A stretch of DNA of 33,557 bases. Source: Thalassobacillus devorans MSP14. Lineage in GTDB: Bacteria; Bacillota; Bacilli; Bacillales; Halobacillaceae. The stretch's first letter is position 1, and the number at the start of each line of letters is the position of its first letter. The stretch lies in assembly GCF_000496835.1 (NCBI RefSeq), contig NZ_KI543237.1:294782-328338 (forward strand). Reading direction: 5' to 3'. Position numbers and translations under genes: made by a program. The notes under the pieces were generated by a model, which did not search any database, had not been told where the DNA came from, and worked only from the letters and a program-made list of their open reading frames with translations. This document shows positions 1 to 8,495 of the stretch, one piece after another.

Positions 1-37
1 CCTTCATTTAGAAGGCTGTGAGGTGTCTTTTTTATTG
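1..37 (+). terminator. Possible 3' half of a rho-independent terminator cut by the window edge
   Basis: The window opens with CCTTCA, a short loop, then TGAGGTGTC followed directly by TTTTTT. The 3' arm could pair with CCTTCA and with bases lying before position 1. This would terminate a plus-strand gene outside the window. The 5' arm is mostly missing, so this is only suggestive. Confidence 0.3.
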
Positions 38-111
38 GCCCTGTAAAAAATGGTTGTTGATTTTTTCATAAAAAATGCTTATTCAACTATTTGGCAGTTT
101 AATGGAACACT

Positions 112-440
112 CAATTTCGAGATAAACAGACCATTACAATGAATGAAAATGCTTCTAACTATGCTCCATCCTGTGTATAACAGGGATTGGGGCGTAATCC
201 CTTTTTATGAATAGCTCTTTAAAATCCTCCATGCCGGTGTTTCCGTTTTGCTCACTTAACGCAAGGAGGTCCGGGAAATTGCGAGACTCCTAGGGGATGA
301 ACATGATCGGTGAGATCCCGCAAGGCGAAGCCTGAGGAAGCTCACCACATGCCCATGGAAAGCGAGTGATTTCCCGGACCTCCATACGCTCCTATCCGTT
401 ACGGAAACAGTTTCTATCGAAACTGAGTCTTCGATTAAAG
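112..440 (+). repeat. Structured dispersed repeat, copy 1 (core 265-383)
   Basis: No gene fits in 1-510; this element fills most of it. The core is bounded by a perfect 15-bp inverted repeat, GGAGGTCCGGGAAAT at 265-279 and its complement at 369-383. Nested inside are a middle stem (289-299 with 348-358), an inner stem GGTGAG/CTCACC (309-314 with 341-346) and an apical stem AGGC/GCCT (323-326 with 330-333). The unpaired motifs TGCGAGACTCC, GAGATCCCGCA and GGAAAGCGAGT recur in copy 2 at 16334-16467. Weak outer similarity (TTTCGAGATAAAC near 116, GTTTCTATCGAAA near 409) may mark longer arms. It has no coding capacity of its own. It could be a non-autonomous mobile repeat, a structured RNA, or both. 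Confidence 0.75.
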
Positions 441-510
441 GAAGCTTTAATGAATTTTATACTGTGATTTAGCAAAGCCATTCTATTAAATACCGAGCAT
501 CGAATTACGG

Positions 511-1845
511 TTAAAGTAAAAGATAGGCAATAGGGGTAACGATGAGAATCGTTAAAATCGTCCGTTCAATCCAGATTACAATCAACTTTGGAATACTGAC
601 CGGGATATCGGTTGATAAAATACAAGGAATAAGCGCAGAGAAGAACAGAATCGCTGATACCGACAAAGTCCCGATTACAAACTTCGTAACCATCGGTGCC
701 TCAGCCACCAACAGTGCAGGCAAAAACATTTCTGCAATCTCAATAGCCGAAGCCTTGGCTGCCAGTAAAGGTTCCGGAACTTGCATCAACAAGGTGAATG
801 GATAAAAGATATAGCCTAAAAAATCAAATACTGGGGTAAATTCAGCAAGCACCAGACCAAGCAGCCCGACAGAGAGAATCGATGGTAAAATTGCCATCGT
901 CATGATGAATCCATCCTTCAAGTTCATACCGATGTTTTTTCCAATCGAAGGAGAATGTTCTGCCGCCTCCATGGCCTGCCTCCAGGCAGCTTTCCATCGA
1001 CTGCCCCTCACCACTTCTTCCGGCTGGCCCTTCCCATCCACATAGTCATCACTGATTTTGTTAAGCGGCCAGATCCGTACGGTAATGGCCGTCACCAGAA
1101 ATGTAACGAATAGCGTGACCCAGAAATAAGTGTTCCAAATTTCCATCAGCCCAAGTGTTTTGGCAACAACAATCATGAAGGTTGCTGATACGGTAGAGAA
1201 ACCAGTAGCAATGATGGTCGCTTCTTTGATTGTATACTTCCCTTCTTTGAAGACACGATTGGTAATCAATAACCCGATGGAGTAGCTGCCGACAAAAGAA
1301 GCGACGGCATCAATAGCAGAGCGTCCAGGTGTTTTCCATATGGGACGCATGACGGGCTGCAGGAGGACACCGATGAATTCAAGTAGACCATAGCCAACAA
1401 GTAAGGCCAGAAAAACTGCACCGATTGGAACAAGCAGTCCGACCGGGATCACTAATTTTTCAAATAGGAACGGCCCCATACTGGACTCAAACAGCCAGTC
1501 TGGTCCGAAATTAAACATTAACATTGCCGCAACCAGTACACCAAGCACTTTGAAAAAGGAGAGCGTCACATTGACTGCATCCCTATTCCATGTCTTATTG
1601 TAGAACGGATAGGCTGCTCCTAAGATAATGACAAAGAGCGCATAGTAAGGAACAACAGGACCCATTGCTGTCTTGATAAAGGTGACGATATGATCCAAAG
1701 GAATGGAGGAGGTGCCTTTTACAGTGACGGGTATAAAGAAAGTGAAAATACCAATCAAGCTGTACAAGAAAAACTTTAATAGATTTTTCCCGCCTGACGA
1801 CTGAGGAACTTCAGGGAGCCGGACATCTTTTTGAACATTTTCCAT
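511..1845 (-). CDS. yjiH: YjiH-family membrane transporter of the hut operon
   Basis: A 444-residue polytopic membrane protein of the YjiH / nucleoside-recognition (Gate) type. About ten hydrophobic segments are visible, starting near residue 30. The middle carries the gate-like stretch GRSAIDAVASFVGSYSIG near residues 174-191. The N-terminal 25 residues are polar and probably cytoplasmic. The ATG is preceded by AGGAGGT at good spacing. It is the last gene of the hutU-hutI-hutG transcript, 61 bp after hutG, and a hairpin separates them. B. subtilis has the unrelated permease HutM in the same role, so I infer import of histidine, urocanate or a related compound. Substrate is not shown by the sequence. 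Family assignment is fairly sure, function is inference. Confidence 0.8.
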   Translation of the reverse strand: MENVQKDVRLPEVPQSSGGKNLLKFFLYSLIGIFTFFIPVTVKGTSSIPLDHIVTFIKTAMGPVVPYYALFVIILGAAYPFYNKTWNRDAVNVTLSFFKVLGVLVAAMLMFNFGPDWLFESSMGPFLFEKLVIPVGLLVPIGAVFLALLVGYGLLEFIGVLLQPVMRPIWKTPGRSAIDAVASFVGSYSIGLLITNRVFKEGKYTIKEATIIATGFSTVSATFMIVVAKTLGLMEIWNTYFWVTLFVTFLVTAITVRIWPLNKISDDYVDGKGQPEEVVRGSRWKAAWRQAMEAAEHSPSIGKNIGMNLKDGFIMTMAILPSILSVGLLGLVLAEFTPVFDFLGYIFYPFTLLMQVPEPLLAAKASAIEIAEMFLPALLVAEAPMVTKFVIGTLSVSAILFFSALIPCILSTDIPVSIPKLIVIWIERTILTILIVTPIAYLLL

Positions 1846-1893
1846 TTTTCCTACCTCCTGTTATGTGAATAATCAGACAATTATAATGGTAAA

Positions 1894-1920
1894 GGAAGGA
1901 CGAGCTTTACTCGCCCTTCC
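1894..1920 (-). terminator. Hairpin spanning the hutG stop codon (attenuator or partial terminator)
   Basis: Arms 1894-1904 and 1910-1920 form an 11-bp stem with one G-U pair. The loop contains the TAA stop of hutG. On the minus strand the stem is followed by only TTTACC, a weak T-run, so full termination is unlikely. It may lower expression of the downstream transporter gene or protect the hutUIG mRNA 3' end. Confidence 0.5.
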
Positions 1921-2902
1921 GCTTACAATAACCGGTCAAAAAAGACAGCATGACATGAACCGCGCTTTTCACTGCCACCTCACCGACATCTTTTCGCGGA
2001 TCTAAACAAACGATATCTAACGCCTTCACTTTTGTATGTTCGCCGGCAAGCTGGACCGCTTCAAATAATTCTCCTGTGTACATCCCGCCTGGGGTTGCTG
2101 CCGGAGCAGCCGGATTATGAGTAATATCCAGCACATCCATATCCACCGTGACATAAATCGTGTCCACCTGTCCGGATAATTGTGCCAGGGCGCTGGTGAC
2201 AACTTCTCTGATACCTTTTCTACGTGCCTGCTTCATCGTTGTATAATGAACTCCTGCCTCATCCGCATAATCTTTCAGCTCTTTTGCATTGAAAAAACCA
2301 TGGAGACCAATGTTATGCACATGTCTTCCTTCCACTGTACCGCTTTCAATCAGGTTGCGGATTGGTGTACCATTTGCAGGACCTAACTCACTAAGATCAC
2401 GTAAATCAAAATGGGTATCAAACTGTAATACACCTATGGTTTCATCTGGATGTGCCTGCTTCCAGCCTTTGACGAGCATCGCTGTAATCGAATGGTCGCC
2501 GCCCATTGCCACTGGTAACGTGTGAGGATGGTACGTGCGCATCGCAGCCATGGCTTCGGTAATTTTCTGATGAGTAAACGCGATATCGGTAACATGCTGC
2601 TTGACATCACCAAGATCAATCGCCTTCAACTCCGCAAGGTCAATATTCTCATCCAGATTATATGTGCCGAATGACTTCCAGGCTTTCCGCATGGAATCCG
2701 GGTTTTCACTGGCAGCCGAAGTGCTGATCGACGACTTTGACAGCGGCACTCCAAAAACTGTCACATCATATCCTTTCCAATCAGGGGGATGTTCGCCAAT
2801 CGTTTCAATCCATTCATGGACCTTTAAATCTGAACGCTTTTCTGTATTACGGTTCCAGACCATACTCGGCCTGTCGAGCATCGGATAGGGATAGCCACTC
2901 AT
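1907..2902 (-). CDS. hutG: Formimidoylglutamase (HutG), arginase/ureohydrolase family
   Basis: Hydrolyses N-formimidoyl-L-glutamate to L-glutamate and formamide, the last step of the hut pathway. The 331-residue protein shows the manganese-binding signature of the arginase fold: GGDHS with His137, DTHFD with Asp162, His164 and Asp166, and VDMDVLD with Asp254 and Asp256. The second motif reads DTHFD rather than the usual DAHxD, a minor change. Length is normal for the family (about 320). The ATG is preceded by GGGAGG nine bases upstream and overlaps the hutI stop by four bases, which suggests translational coupling. The neighbours hutI and hutU confirm a hut role over agmatinase or arginase. 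Confidence 0.93.
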   Translation of the reverse strand: MSGYPYPMLDRPSMVWNRNTEKRSDLKVHEWIETIGEHPPDWKGYDVTVFGVPLSKSSISTSAASENPDSMRKAWKSFGTYNLDENIDLAELKAIDLGDVKQHVTDIAFTHQKITEAMAAMRTYHPHTLPVAMGGDHSITAMLVKGWKQAHPDETIGVLQFDTHFDLRDLSELGPANGTPIRNLIESGTVEGRHVHNIGLHGFFNAKELKDYADEAGVHYTTMKQARRKGIREVVTSALAQLSGQVDTIYVTVDMDVLDITHNPAAPAATPGGMYTGELFEAVQLAGEHTKVKALDIVCLDPRKDVGEVAVKSAVHVMLSFLTGYCKRKGE

Positions 2903-4173
2903 TGCAGCTGCCCTCCCATTACCAGCGGCGTGCCCGCTTTGATGACCGTATCCACATGATTCATCCCATACTGATAAGACAACACGAGATAGTTAGGCAC
3001 ATTAAAAATTGTTACATCGCCTTTCTTTCCAGGTTCGAGACTTCCGATTTCTCCAGCTGCGCCAATCGCATGGGCCGCATTGATAGTGGTGGCGGTCAAT
3101 ACTTCTTCCGGCGTCATCCCCATTTTCAGACAACCGAGATTCATAATGAACGGCAGAGAAATGGTCGGTGATGATCCAGGGTTGGCATCTGTCGATAATG
3201 CTATGGCAACTCCACGATCGACCATCCTGCGCGCATCCGCAAATTCAGCCATTAGGAAAAACGCTGTACCAGGCAGCAGCACTCCGACTACATCAGCCTT
3301 TGCCATATCTTTGATTCCCTGTTCGGATGCCTTCAAAAGGTGATCTGCTGAAATAGCACCGACTTGTGCAGCTAATTCCGCTCCCCCGTATGGCTCGATT
3401 TCATCGGCATGGATTTTCGGGAGCAGACCATGTTGTTTACCAGCCTCGAGAATCCGCTTTGATTGTTCTGGTGTGAACACCCCCCGTTCACAGAAAACAT
3501 CGTTGAAAGTAGCCAGTTTTTTGCGAGCCACTTCTGGAATCATTTCGTCGATTATCCGATTCACAAACGGTTCCGGATTATCTTTTTCATCCATTGGTAT
3601 CGCATGAGCCCCCATGAATGTCGACACGATATCGACCGGGTGTTCACTATCAAGCTGCTTAGCCACTTCCAGCTGTTTCAATTCATGCTCAAGTGTCAGT
3701 CCATAACCGCTTTTTGCTTCGACGGTTGTGACCCCGTGGAGTAAAAATTGATCAAGACGCTTCCAGGACTCTTCATATAACTGTTCAGGACTTGCCGTTT
3801 GTGTTGCCCGTGTTGTTGCATGGATTCCGCCGCCTGCCTCCATGATTTCCATGTATGTTTTACCTTTCAGGCGCATGGCGTACTCATTTTCCCTTGTTCC
3901 GGCATGCACCAGGTGAGTATGAGGGTCGATCAGTCCTGGGGTGACAACCTTCCCTGTTGCATCTATATGTGACTCCGTGCCAATCAAGTCCTGATAGTCA
4001 GCTCTGATCTCTTCGTCTGTGCCAACTGCAACGACTTTACCTTCTTCGATATATATGGAACCATTTTCGATAATTTCCAGCTCCGACATGGCTTTCTTTT
4101 TTGCGGGGCGATCGTTATGCCCGGCCATCGTAATCAATTGTGCTGCATTTGTAATCAATAGTTTCTGTGTCAT
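2899..4173 (-). CDS. hutI: Imidazolonepropionase (HutI)
   Basis: Opens the ring of 4-imidazolone-5-propionate to give N-formimidoyl-L-glutamate, the third step of histidine breakdown. It belongs to the amidohydrolase superfamily. Metal and catalytic residues are all visible: HTH at His85 and His87, GAH at His190, KIHADE with His255 and Glu258, DHLLKA with His278, and STDANPGSS with Asp329. I chose the ATG at 4173 (424 aa) because GGGAGGAG then lies about eight bases upstream; an ATG at 4179 would sit on top of that site. hutU ends 16 bp upstream and hutG overlaps the 3' end. Length matches B. subtilis HutI (about 421). Confidence 0.95.
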   Translation of the reverse strand: MTQKLLITNAAQLITMAGHNDRPAKKKAMSELEIIENGSIYIEEGKVVAVGTDEEIRADYQDLIGTESHIDATGKVVTPGLIDPHTHLVHAGTRENEYAMRLKGKTYMEIMEAGGGIHATTRATQTASPEQLYEESWKRLDQFLLHGVTTVEAKSGYGLTLEHELKQLEVAKQLDSEHPVDIVSTFMGAHAIPMDEKDNPEPFVNRIIDEMIPEVARKKLATFNDVFCERGVFTPEQSKRILEAGKQHGLLPKIHADEIEPYGGAELAAQVGAISADHLLKASEQGIKDMAKADVVGVLLPGTAFFLMAEFADARRMVDRGVAIALSTDANPGSSPTISLPFIMNLGCLKMGMTPEEVLTATTINAAHAIGAAGEIGSLEPGKKGDVTIFNVPNYLVLSYQYGMNHVDTVIKAGTPLVMGGQLQ

Positions 4174-4189
4174 ATGCATCTCCTCCCTG

Positions 4190-5857
4190 TTAGTTTTTCA
4201 TCATTGGTATTTGGACGCCTTTTTCTTTCGCTGTCTTTTTTGCCAGATCATAACCGGCATCAACGTGGCGAGCGATTCCCATCCCCGGGTCAGTCGCCAA
4301 TACACGTTCCAGCCGTTTTTCTGCATCCTTTGTGCCGTCAGCGACAATCACCATACCAGCATGAAGCGAGTAGCCCATTCCAACACCACCGCCATGATGG
4401 ACACTAACCCAGCTGGCTCCGCCTACACTATTGATCAAAGCGTTCAAAATCGGCCAGTCGGCTACGGCATCGCTGCCGTCCTTCATCGCCTCTGTTTCAC
4501 GGTTCGGTGAAGCGACAGAACCGGAGTCGAGATGATCACGGCCAATTACAATCGGTGCTTTCAATTCACCGCTTGCCACCATGTCGTTAATGATTTTGCC
4601 GAACCTCGCCCGTTCTCCGTAACCAAGCCAGCATATGCGAGAAGGCAGTCCCTGGAAACTGATTTTTTCCTGCGCCATACGAATCCAGTTGCACAAATGC
4701 TCGTTATCGCTGAACTCCTTTAAAATCACTTCATCAGTCTTATAGATATCTTCCGGGTCACCGGATAATGCTACCCAGCGGAACGGCCCTTTCCCTTCAC
4801 AAAATTGGGGACGAATATAAGCTGGTACAAAGCCAGGGAAATCGAAGGCATTGGTTACTCCTTCATCTTTTGCCACCTGACGGATATTGTTACCATAATC
4901 GAACGTTACCGCACCTTTTTGCTGCATCTCCAGCATCGCTTTGACCTGAGCCGCAATACTTTGTTTGGAAAGCTTCACATATTCTTCCGGTTTTTCCTTA
5001 CGCAAGCGGGCTGCTTCCTGTAAATCCATCTCGACCGGGACATAGCCATTCAACGGATCATGCGCGGAAGTCTGATCTGTTAACACATCAGGAGTGAAAC
5101 CTTTCGCTATCATCTCCGGTAAAATCTCTGCTGCATTTCCAAGCAAGCCAATCGATAAAGTTTTTCCCTGATCACGTGCTTCCTCAGCCATACGAATTGC
5201 TTCATCCAGATTATCGGTCGAGGTATCCAGATACTTGGTATCCAAGCGGCGCTGGATGCGATGCGGGTCAATTTCAATCGCAATACATATACCGCCATTT
5301 AAAGTGACCGCAAGCGGCTGAGCTCCCCCCATTCCGCCAAGGCCGGCAGTAAGCGTAACCGTTCCAGCCATTTTACCGTCAAAATGCTGCCGGGCACATT
5401 CGGCAAACGTCTCATAAGTCCCCTGGACGATCCCCTGGCTGCCAATATAAATCCAGCTTCCCGCCGTCATCTGGCCAAACATCATCAGTCCTTTGCGGTC
5501 AAGTTCATGAAAGTGCTCCCAGTTGGCCCAGGCTGGTACCAGATTGGAATTAGCGATCAACACTTTTGGGGCGTCCTTATGAGATTTAAACACTGCTACC
5601 GGTTTTCCGGACTGAATCATCAACGTTTCATCGGATTCCAACGATTTTAACGAATCAATGATGGCATCATAGCTTTCCCAATTACGGGCAGCCTTTCCGA
5701 TTCCACCATAAACAACCAGTTCATCCGGATTTTCTGCTACATCAGGGTGCAGGTTGTTGTTTAGCATCCGCAAGGCGGCCTCCTGAATCCATCCTTTCGT
5801 ATGCAAATCCGTGCCACGGTATTGTTCCACTTTATCTGACTTTGTGTTGTTCATCAT
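4190..5857 (-). CDS. hutU: Urocanate hydratase (HutU)
   Basis: Converts urocanate to 4-imidazolone-5-propionate using tightly bound NAD+ as an electrophile. About 555 residues, the standard urocanase length (about 552). The NAD-binding glycine loop [11 protein letters not shown] lies near residues 170-180. The sequence [14 protein letters not shown] near residue 409 holds the Cys matching the known active-site cysteine (Cys410 in the Pseudomonas enzyme, from memory). Three in-frame ATGs crowd the start (5863, 5857, 5854); AGAAGGG fits 5857 or 5854 better than 5863. It is the first gene of the operon. No histidase (hutH) precedes it, unlike the B. subtilis hutPHUIGM order. Confidence 0.95.
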   Translation of the reverse strand: MMNNTKSDKVEQYRGTDLHTKGWIQEAALRMLNNNLHPDVAENPDELVVYGGIGKAARNWESYDAIIDSLKSLESDETLMIQSGKPVAVFKSHKDAPKVLIANSNLVPAWANWEHFHELDRKGLMMFGQMTAGSWIYIGSQGIVQGTYETFAECARQHFDGKMAGTVTLTAGLGGMGGAQPLAVTLNGGICIAIEIDPHRIQRRLDTKYLDTSTDNLDEAIRMAEEARDQGKTLSIGLLGNAAEILPEMIAKGFTPDVLTDQTSAHDPLNGYVPVEMDLQEAARLRKEKPEEYVKLSKQSIAAQVKAMLEMQQKGAVTFDYGNNIRQVAKDEGVTNAFDFPGFVPAYIRPQFCEGKGPFRWVALSGDPEDIYKTDEVILKEFSDNEHLCNWIRMAQEKISFQGLPSRICWLGYGERARFGKIINDMVASGELKAPIVIGRDHLDSGSVASPNRETEAMKDGSDAVADWPILNALINSVGGASWVSVHHGGGVGMGYSLHAGMVIVADGTKDAEKRLERVLATDPGMGIARHVDAGYDLAKKTAKEKGVQIPMMKN

Positions 5858-5969
5858 ACCCATCCCTTCTTATTGGATTTCTTATAGGTATAGCTTAGCA
5901 ATCCACCAGAATAGATAATAGATGACTAACTTTCGAATTGTGGTAATTTTCTAATAAAAAGATATACAT

Positions 5970-5989
5970 ATTATACGAAGCGCTTTCAA
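5970..5989 (-). promoter_or_regulatory. hutU -10 box with overlapping cre-like (CcpA) site
   Basis: On the minus strand a perfect TATAAT (5970-5975) lies about 110 bp before hutU. Directly upstream is TTGAAAGCGCTTCG (5976-5989), which matches the cre core TGAAAGCGCTT but diverges in its last three bases. A good -35 box is not evident. CcpA binding here would block the promoter spacer, in line with carbon catabolite repression of hut in B. subtilis. Confidence 0.5.
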
Positions 5990-6027
5990 TAATTAGCATA
6001 AATATTATAAAGATATAAAAATTATAT

Positions 6028-6057
6028 AAAAAAACACCCACCAAGTGAGTGTTTTAA
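6028..6057 (-). terminator. Rho-independent terminator of the AraC-type regulator gene
   Basis: Minus-strand stem ACACTCA with TGGGTGT (one G-U pair) and a short loop, followed by seven Ts. It lies 75 bp past the regulator stop codon and before the hutU promoter, so it insulates hut from the upstream gene. The plus strand also has a short T-run after the stem. Confidence 0.8.
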
Positions 6058-6132
6058 TTGAGAAATATAAATCGTTCACGTAAAGATTCAATAATCGACC
6101 TGTTGGCAGTGTATATAAAAAATTGAGTTGCC

Positions 6133-7599
6133 TTACCCTTTCAAATTCCTGTACTCGCGAGGTGTTTTTCCAGTTGCTGATTTAAATACGCGACTGAAAT
6201 AATTGGGCTGATTGAAGCCGACTTCCATCGCAATTTCCTGAATGGAATTATCCGTAGTTTCAATCAGTTCCTTCGCTTTTTGGATTCTGATTTGAATCAG
6301 CATCTCACGGAAAGAATGCTGGTATTTCTTTGATAGTAAGTGACTGAAATAAGCGGGACTCCTTCCGATATGGGCAGCAACATCTTTAAGTGACAGACCT
6401 GGATTCATATAATGCTCTTCCATATAGGCAAGCGCCGCTTCTCCGATATTTCCTGGCCTCCTCTCTTTTTCTGCCCCCAGGGAGTGAATCAGATCATTGA
6501 TGAAGAGGACTATATCCTGCACAATTCGATATAAAACAGGACTATAAAGGATTTTGTCGAAGATTTTTTTATATTTGACTTCATTCTCCTCTGTCTCTAA
6601 CCCTTTTCGAATCATAAATCTCCGGATTTGAGCCAGTATACTCGTGAGCCGTGTTCGAAGTAACCCGGGAGCAGGGTATGGTGGCTGGAGATTGAAAAAT
6701 TCACGATATAACCAGCTTTTGATTTCTTCAGTCTGACCCTCATCAAGACTGCGAACCCAGAAACGCTGTTCGTCCATGGTCAGAAAGGGGTCCACATCTT
6801 TCCATAAATTAGCTTCATTGTACGTCAGCACCTGTTTGTACCCTGTAAAAAAAGTTGCCTCCATCACTTTTCGAAGACGCCGGTAAATATTATGTAAAGA
6901 TAAAAGGGAACCTTTTTCATGTACAGCTATAGCCAGCGGTCCACCTCCAGCCTGTTCCCACTCCCTCAAAAAACGTCTTGCTTGTTGAAAAGGCTCAGGA
7001 ATCTTCTGATTGAATGCAAGGACTACCTGATCACTAGTGGAAAACACGAACGGGTGATGATAAAAATCGAACTGTTCGATAAAAGAACGCAGATGGTATA
7101 AATCCGGTGAATATTCCGTTCTAACCAAATAGACGGGGTATGCAAAAGGTAACTGATCATCAATAAATAGAGATTCATAGTTGATGATAAAAGGTGTAGT
7201 GACTCCCGTTTTTTCATCTTGTCCATGATTAAGTATCCGGCAGCTTTGCTGAATAGTATGTTTGAGGCGGGACGGAGATATCGGTTTGACTAATAGGTCG
7301 ATTGCATTTATTTCGATCGCTTGCATAGCACGTTCAAAAGTTGGCTCTACTGTAACTGCGATTACTTGTTTGCTAAGCCTCTTTATGAAATCTTTCGCAA
7401 GCTCCCATTTTCCTTCTGGAATCATATCAAGCTCGATAAAGAGGATATCCGGACGTTCATTTTCCAAAGAATCCAGCATTTCAGCAAGTTGGCTTGCTCG
7501 TAGGATGTTTGACACAGGAAAAGAGTATTTTGATAGTAACCACTCGATGCCAGCGAGTTCCTGGGTGTCACGATCCACTAACAGCAACTGATACACCAC
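6133..7599 (-). CDS. AraC-family response regulator with an atypical receiver
   Basis: A 488-residue YesN-like regulator. Residues 1-120 form a receiver domain (LLLVDRD at 5-11, conserved Lys105 in LLVKPIS). The last 100 residues carry two AraC-type helix-turn-helix units (LSLKDVAAHIGRSPAYFSHLL and IQEIAMEVGFNQPNYFSRVF). The middle is an unassigned linker or sensor region. Aligning PDILFIELDM with the usual PDLVxLDxxMP puts Glu56 where the phosphoacceptor Asp should be, with Asp58 two residues later; this may mimic a permanently activated state. No histidine kinase is adjacent. The start is GTG at 7599 or 7596, after a GGGGGG ribosome site. Targets are unknown; it sits between hut and lut with its own terminator. 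Confidence 0.85.
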   Translation of the reverse strand: MVYQLLLVDRDTQELAGIEWLLSKYSFPVSNILRASQLAEMLDSLENERPDILFIELDMIPEGKWELAKDFIKRLSKQVIAVTVEPTFERAMQAIEINAIDLLVKPISPSRLKHTIQQSCRILNHGQDEKTGVTTPFIINYESLFIDDQLPFAYPVYLVRTEYSPDLYHLRSFIEQFDFYHHPFVFSTSDQVVLAFNQKIPEPFQQARRFLREWEQAGGGPLAIAVHEKGSLLSLHNIYRRLRKVMEATFFTGYKQVLTYNEANLWKDVDPFLTMDEQRFWVRSLDEGQTEEIKSWLYREFFNLQPPYPAPGLLRTRLTSILAQIRRFMIRKGLETEENEVKYKKIFDKILYSPVLYRIVQDIVLFINDLIHSLGAEKERRPGNIGEAALAYMEEHYMNPGLSLKDVAAHIGRSPAYFSHLLSKKYQHSFREMLIQIRIQKAKELIETTDNSIQEIAMEVGFNQPNYFSRVFKSATGKTPREYRNLKG

Positions 7600-7627
7600 G
7601 ATCCCCCCTTTTATTCCTATTTTACAT

Positions 7628-7670
7628 CAAACACCCCAGGTCCTCTAGCTGGTTCAGGACCTGGGTGTTA
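7628..7670 (-). terminator. Strong hairpin ending the lutABC transcript
   Basis: ACACCCCAGGTCCT at 7631-7644 pairs with AGGACCTGGGTGT at 7656-7668, a long GC-rich stem with an 11-base loop. It lies about 115 bp beyond the lutC stop. The minus-strand T-run after it is short (TTTGATGT), so it may be a moderate terminator. Confidence 0.7.
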
Positions 7671-7784
7671 TCATTAGCGTCGATTTCCCGGGAAATATTA
7701 TTATTTTTGTAAATAAGCGTCGCTATTGTTGACTAAAAGTGTCGATTCTATTATATCTATAGCTAACACGATATATATCTGCAG

Positions 7785-8495
7785 CTATTTATCTTCAACT
7801 ACGATATAGGTGACTTTGGTCGGTCCATGGACACCTACAATAAGGTTCATTTCAATGTCTGCGCTGTTGCTTGGACCAGTGATGAAGCTGACACAGGAAG
7901 ATACTTCATGTCCCTGCTGGTTAGCTTCATGAATATGCCTGGCTGCCTGTGTGATCCTCGGCACAATTGTACTTTTCGGGATGATAGCAATGTAAGTTTT
8001 CGGTAACAGGCTGATCGAACGGCCATTTCCTTTGTTGTTGAAAAGGGTGACAGTTCCGGATTCTGCCAGCGTCGCATCGCTGAAAGTGATGCCGACATCT
8101 GCCCGTTCAGCAAATACTTGATTTTCTTTTCCTTTTTCAGCATCCCAAATATGGACTTCAACACCCTCAGCTTCCAATTGCTGATAATAAGTATCCAACT
8201 GATATTCGGCATTACGTTCATCATCAGCGGCTATAATCGCATTACCTTCGTAGCGTTCAATTGTTTCACGTAGCACATTTTCTAAATCAGCTGTGCTTGT
8301 TTTCTGAAAATCGGTATGAATAGCTTTGCATTGTTCTTCAAGAACATCCACCAATTCGTCCTGTGTGGCCCCCTTAAACACTTCCCACTGTGGACTTACG
8401 CTCCACTTCGGACGCTCGACCCCTTCCGTACGTCGACTACGTCCAAGATTTTCCGCCAGTTTATTTAAAAATGCTTCCCGGTTTTGAATGGACAT
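7785..8495 (-). CDS. lutC: Lactate utilization protein LutC
   Basis: Third subunit of the LutABC complex, which oxidises L-lactate to pyruvate in the cytoplasm. The 236-residue protein is a LUD-domain (DUF162) protein. Typical features are DVGITFSDATLAESGTVTLFNNKGNGRSISLLPKTYIAII around residues 130-170 and SCVSFITGPSNSADIE near 200-215, the same fold core seen in the middle of LutB. Its ATG overlaps the lutB stop as TGATG, showing translational coupling. Gene order A-B-C and length match B. subtilis lutABC (formerly yvfV-yvfW-yvbY). Confidence 0.93.
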   Translation of the reverse strand: MSIQNREAFLNKLAENLGRSRRTEGVERPKWSVSPQWEVFKGATQDELVDVLEEQCKAIHTDFQKTSTADLENVLRETIERYEGNAIIAADDERNAEYQLDTYYQQLEAEGVEVHIWDAEKGKENQVFAERADVGITFSDATLAESGTVTLFNNKGNGRSISLLPKTYIAIIPKSTIVPRITQAARHIHEANQQGHEVSSCVSFITGPSNSADIEMNLIVGVHGPTKVTYIVVEDK

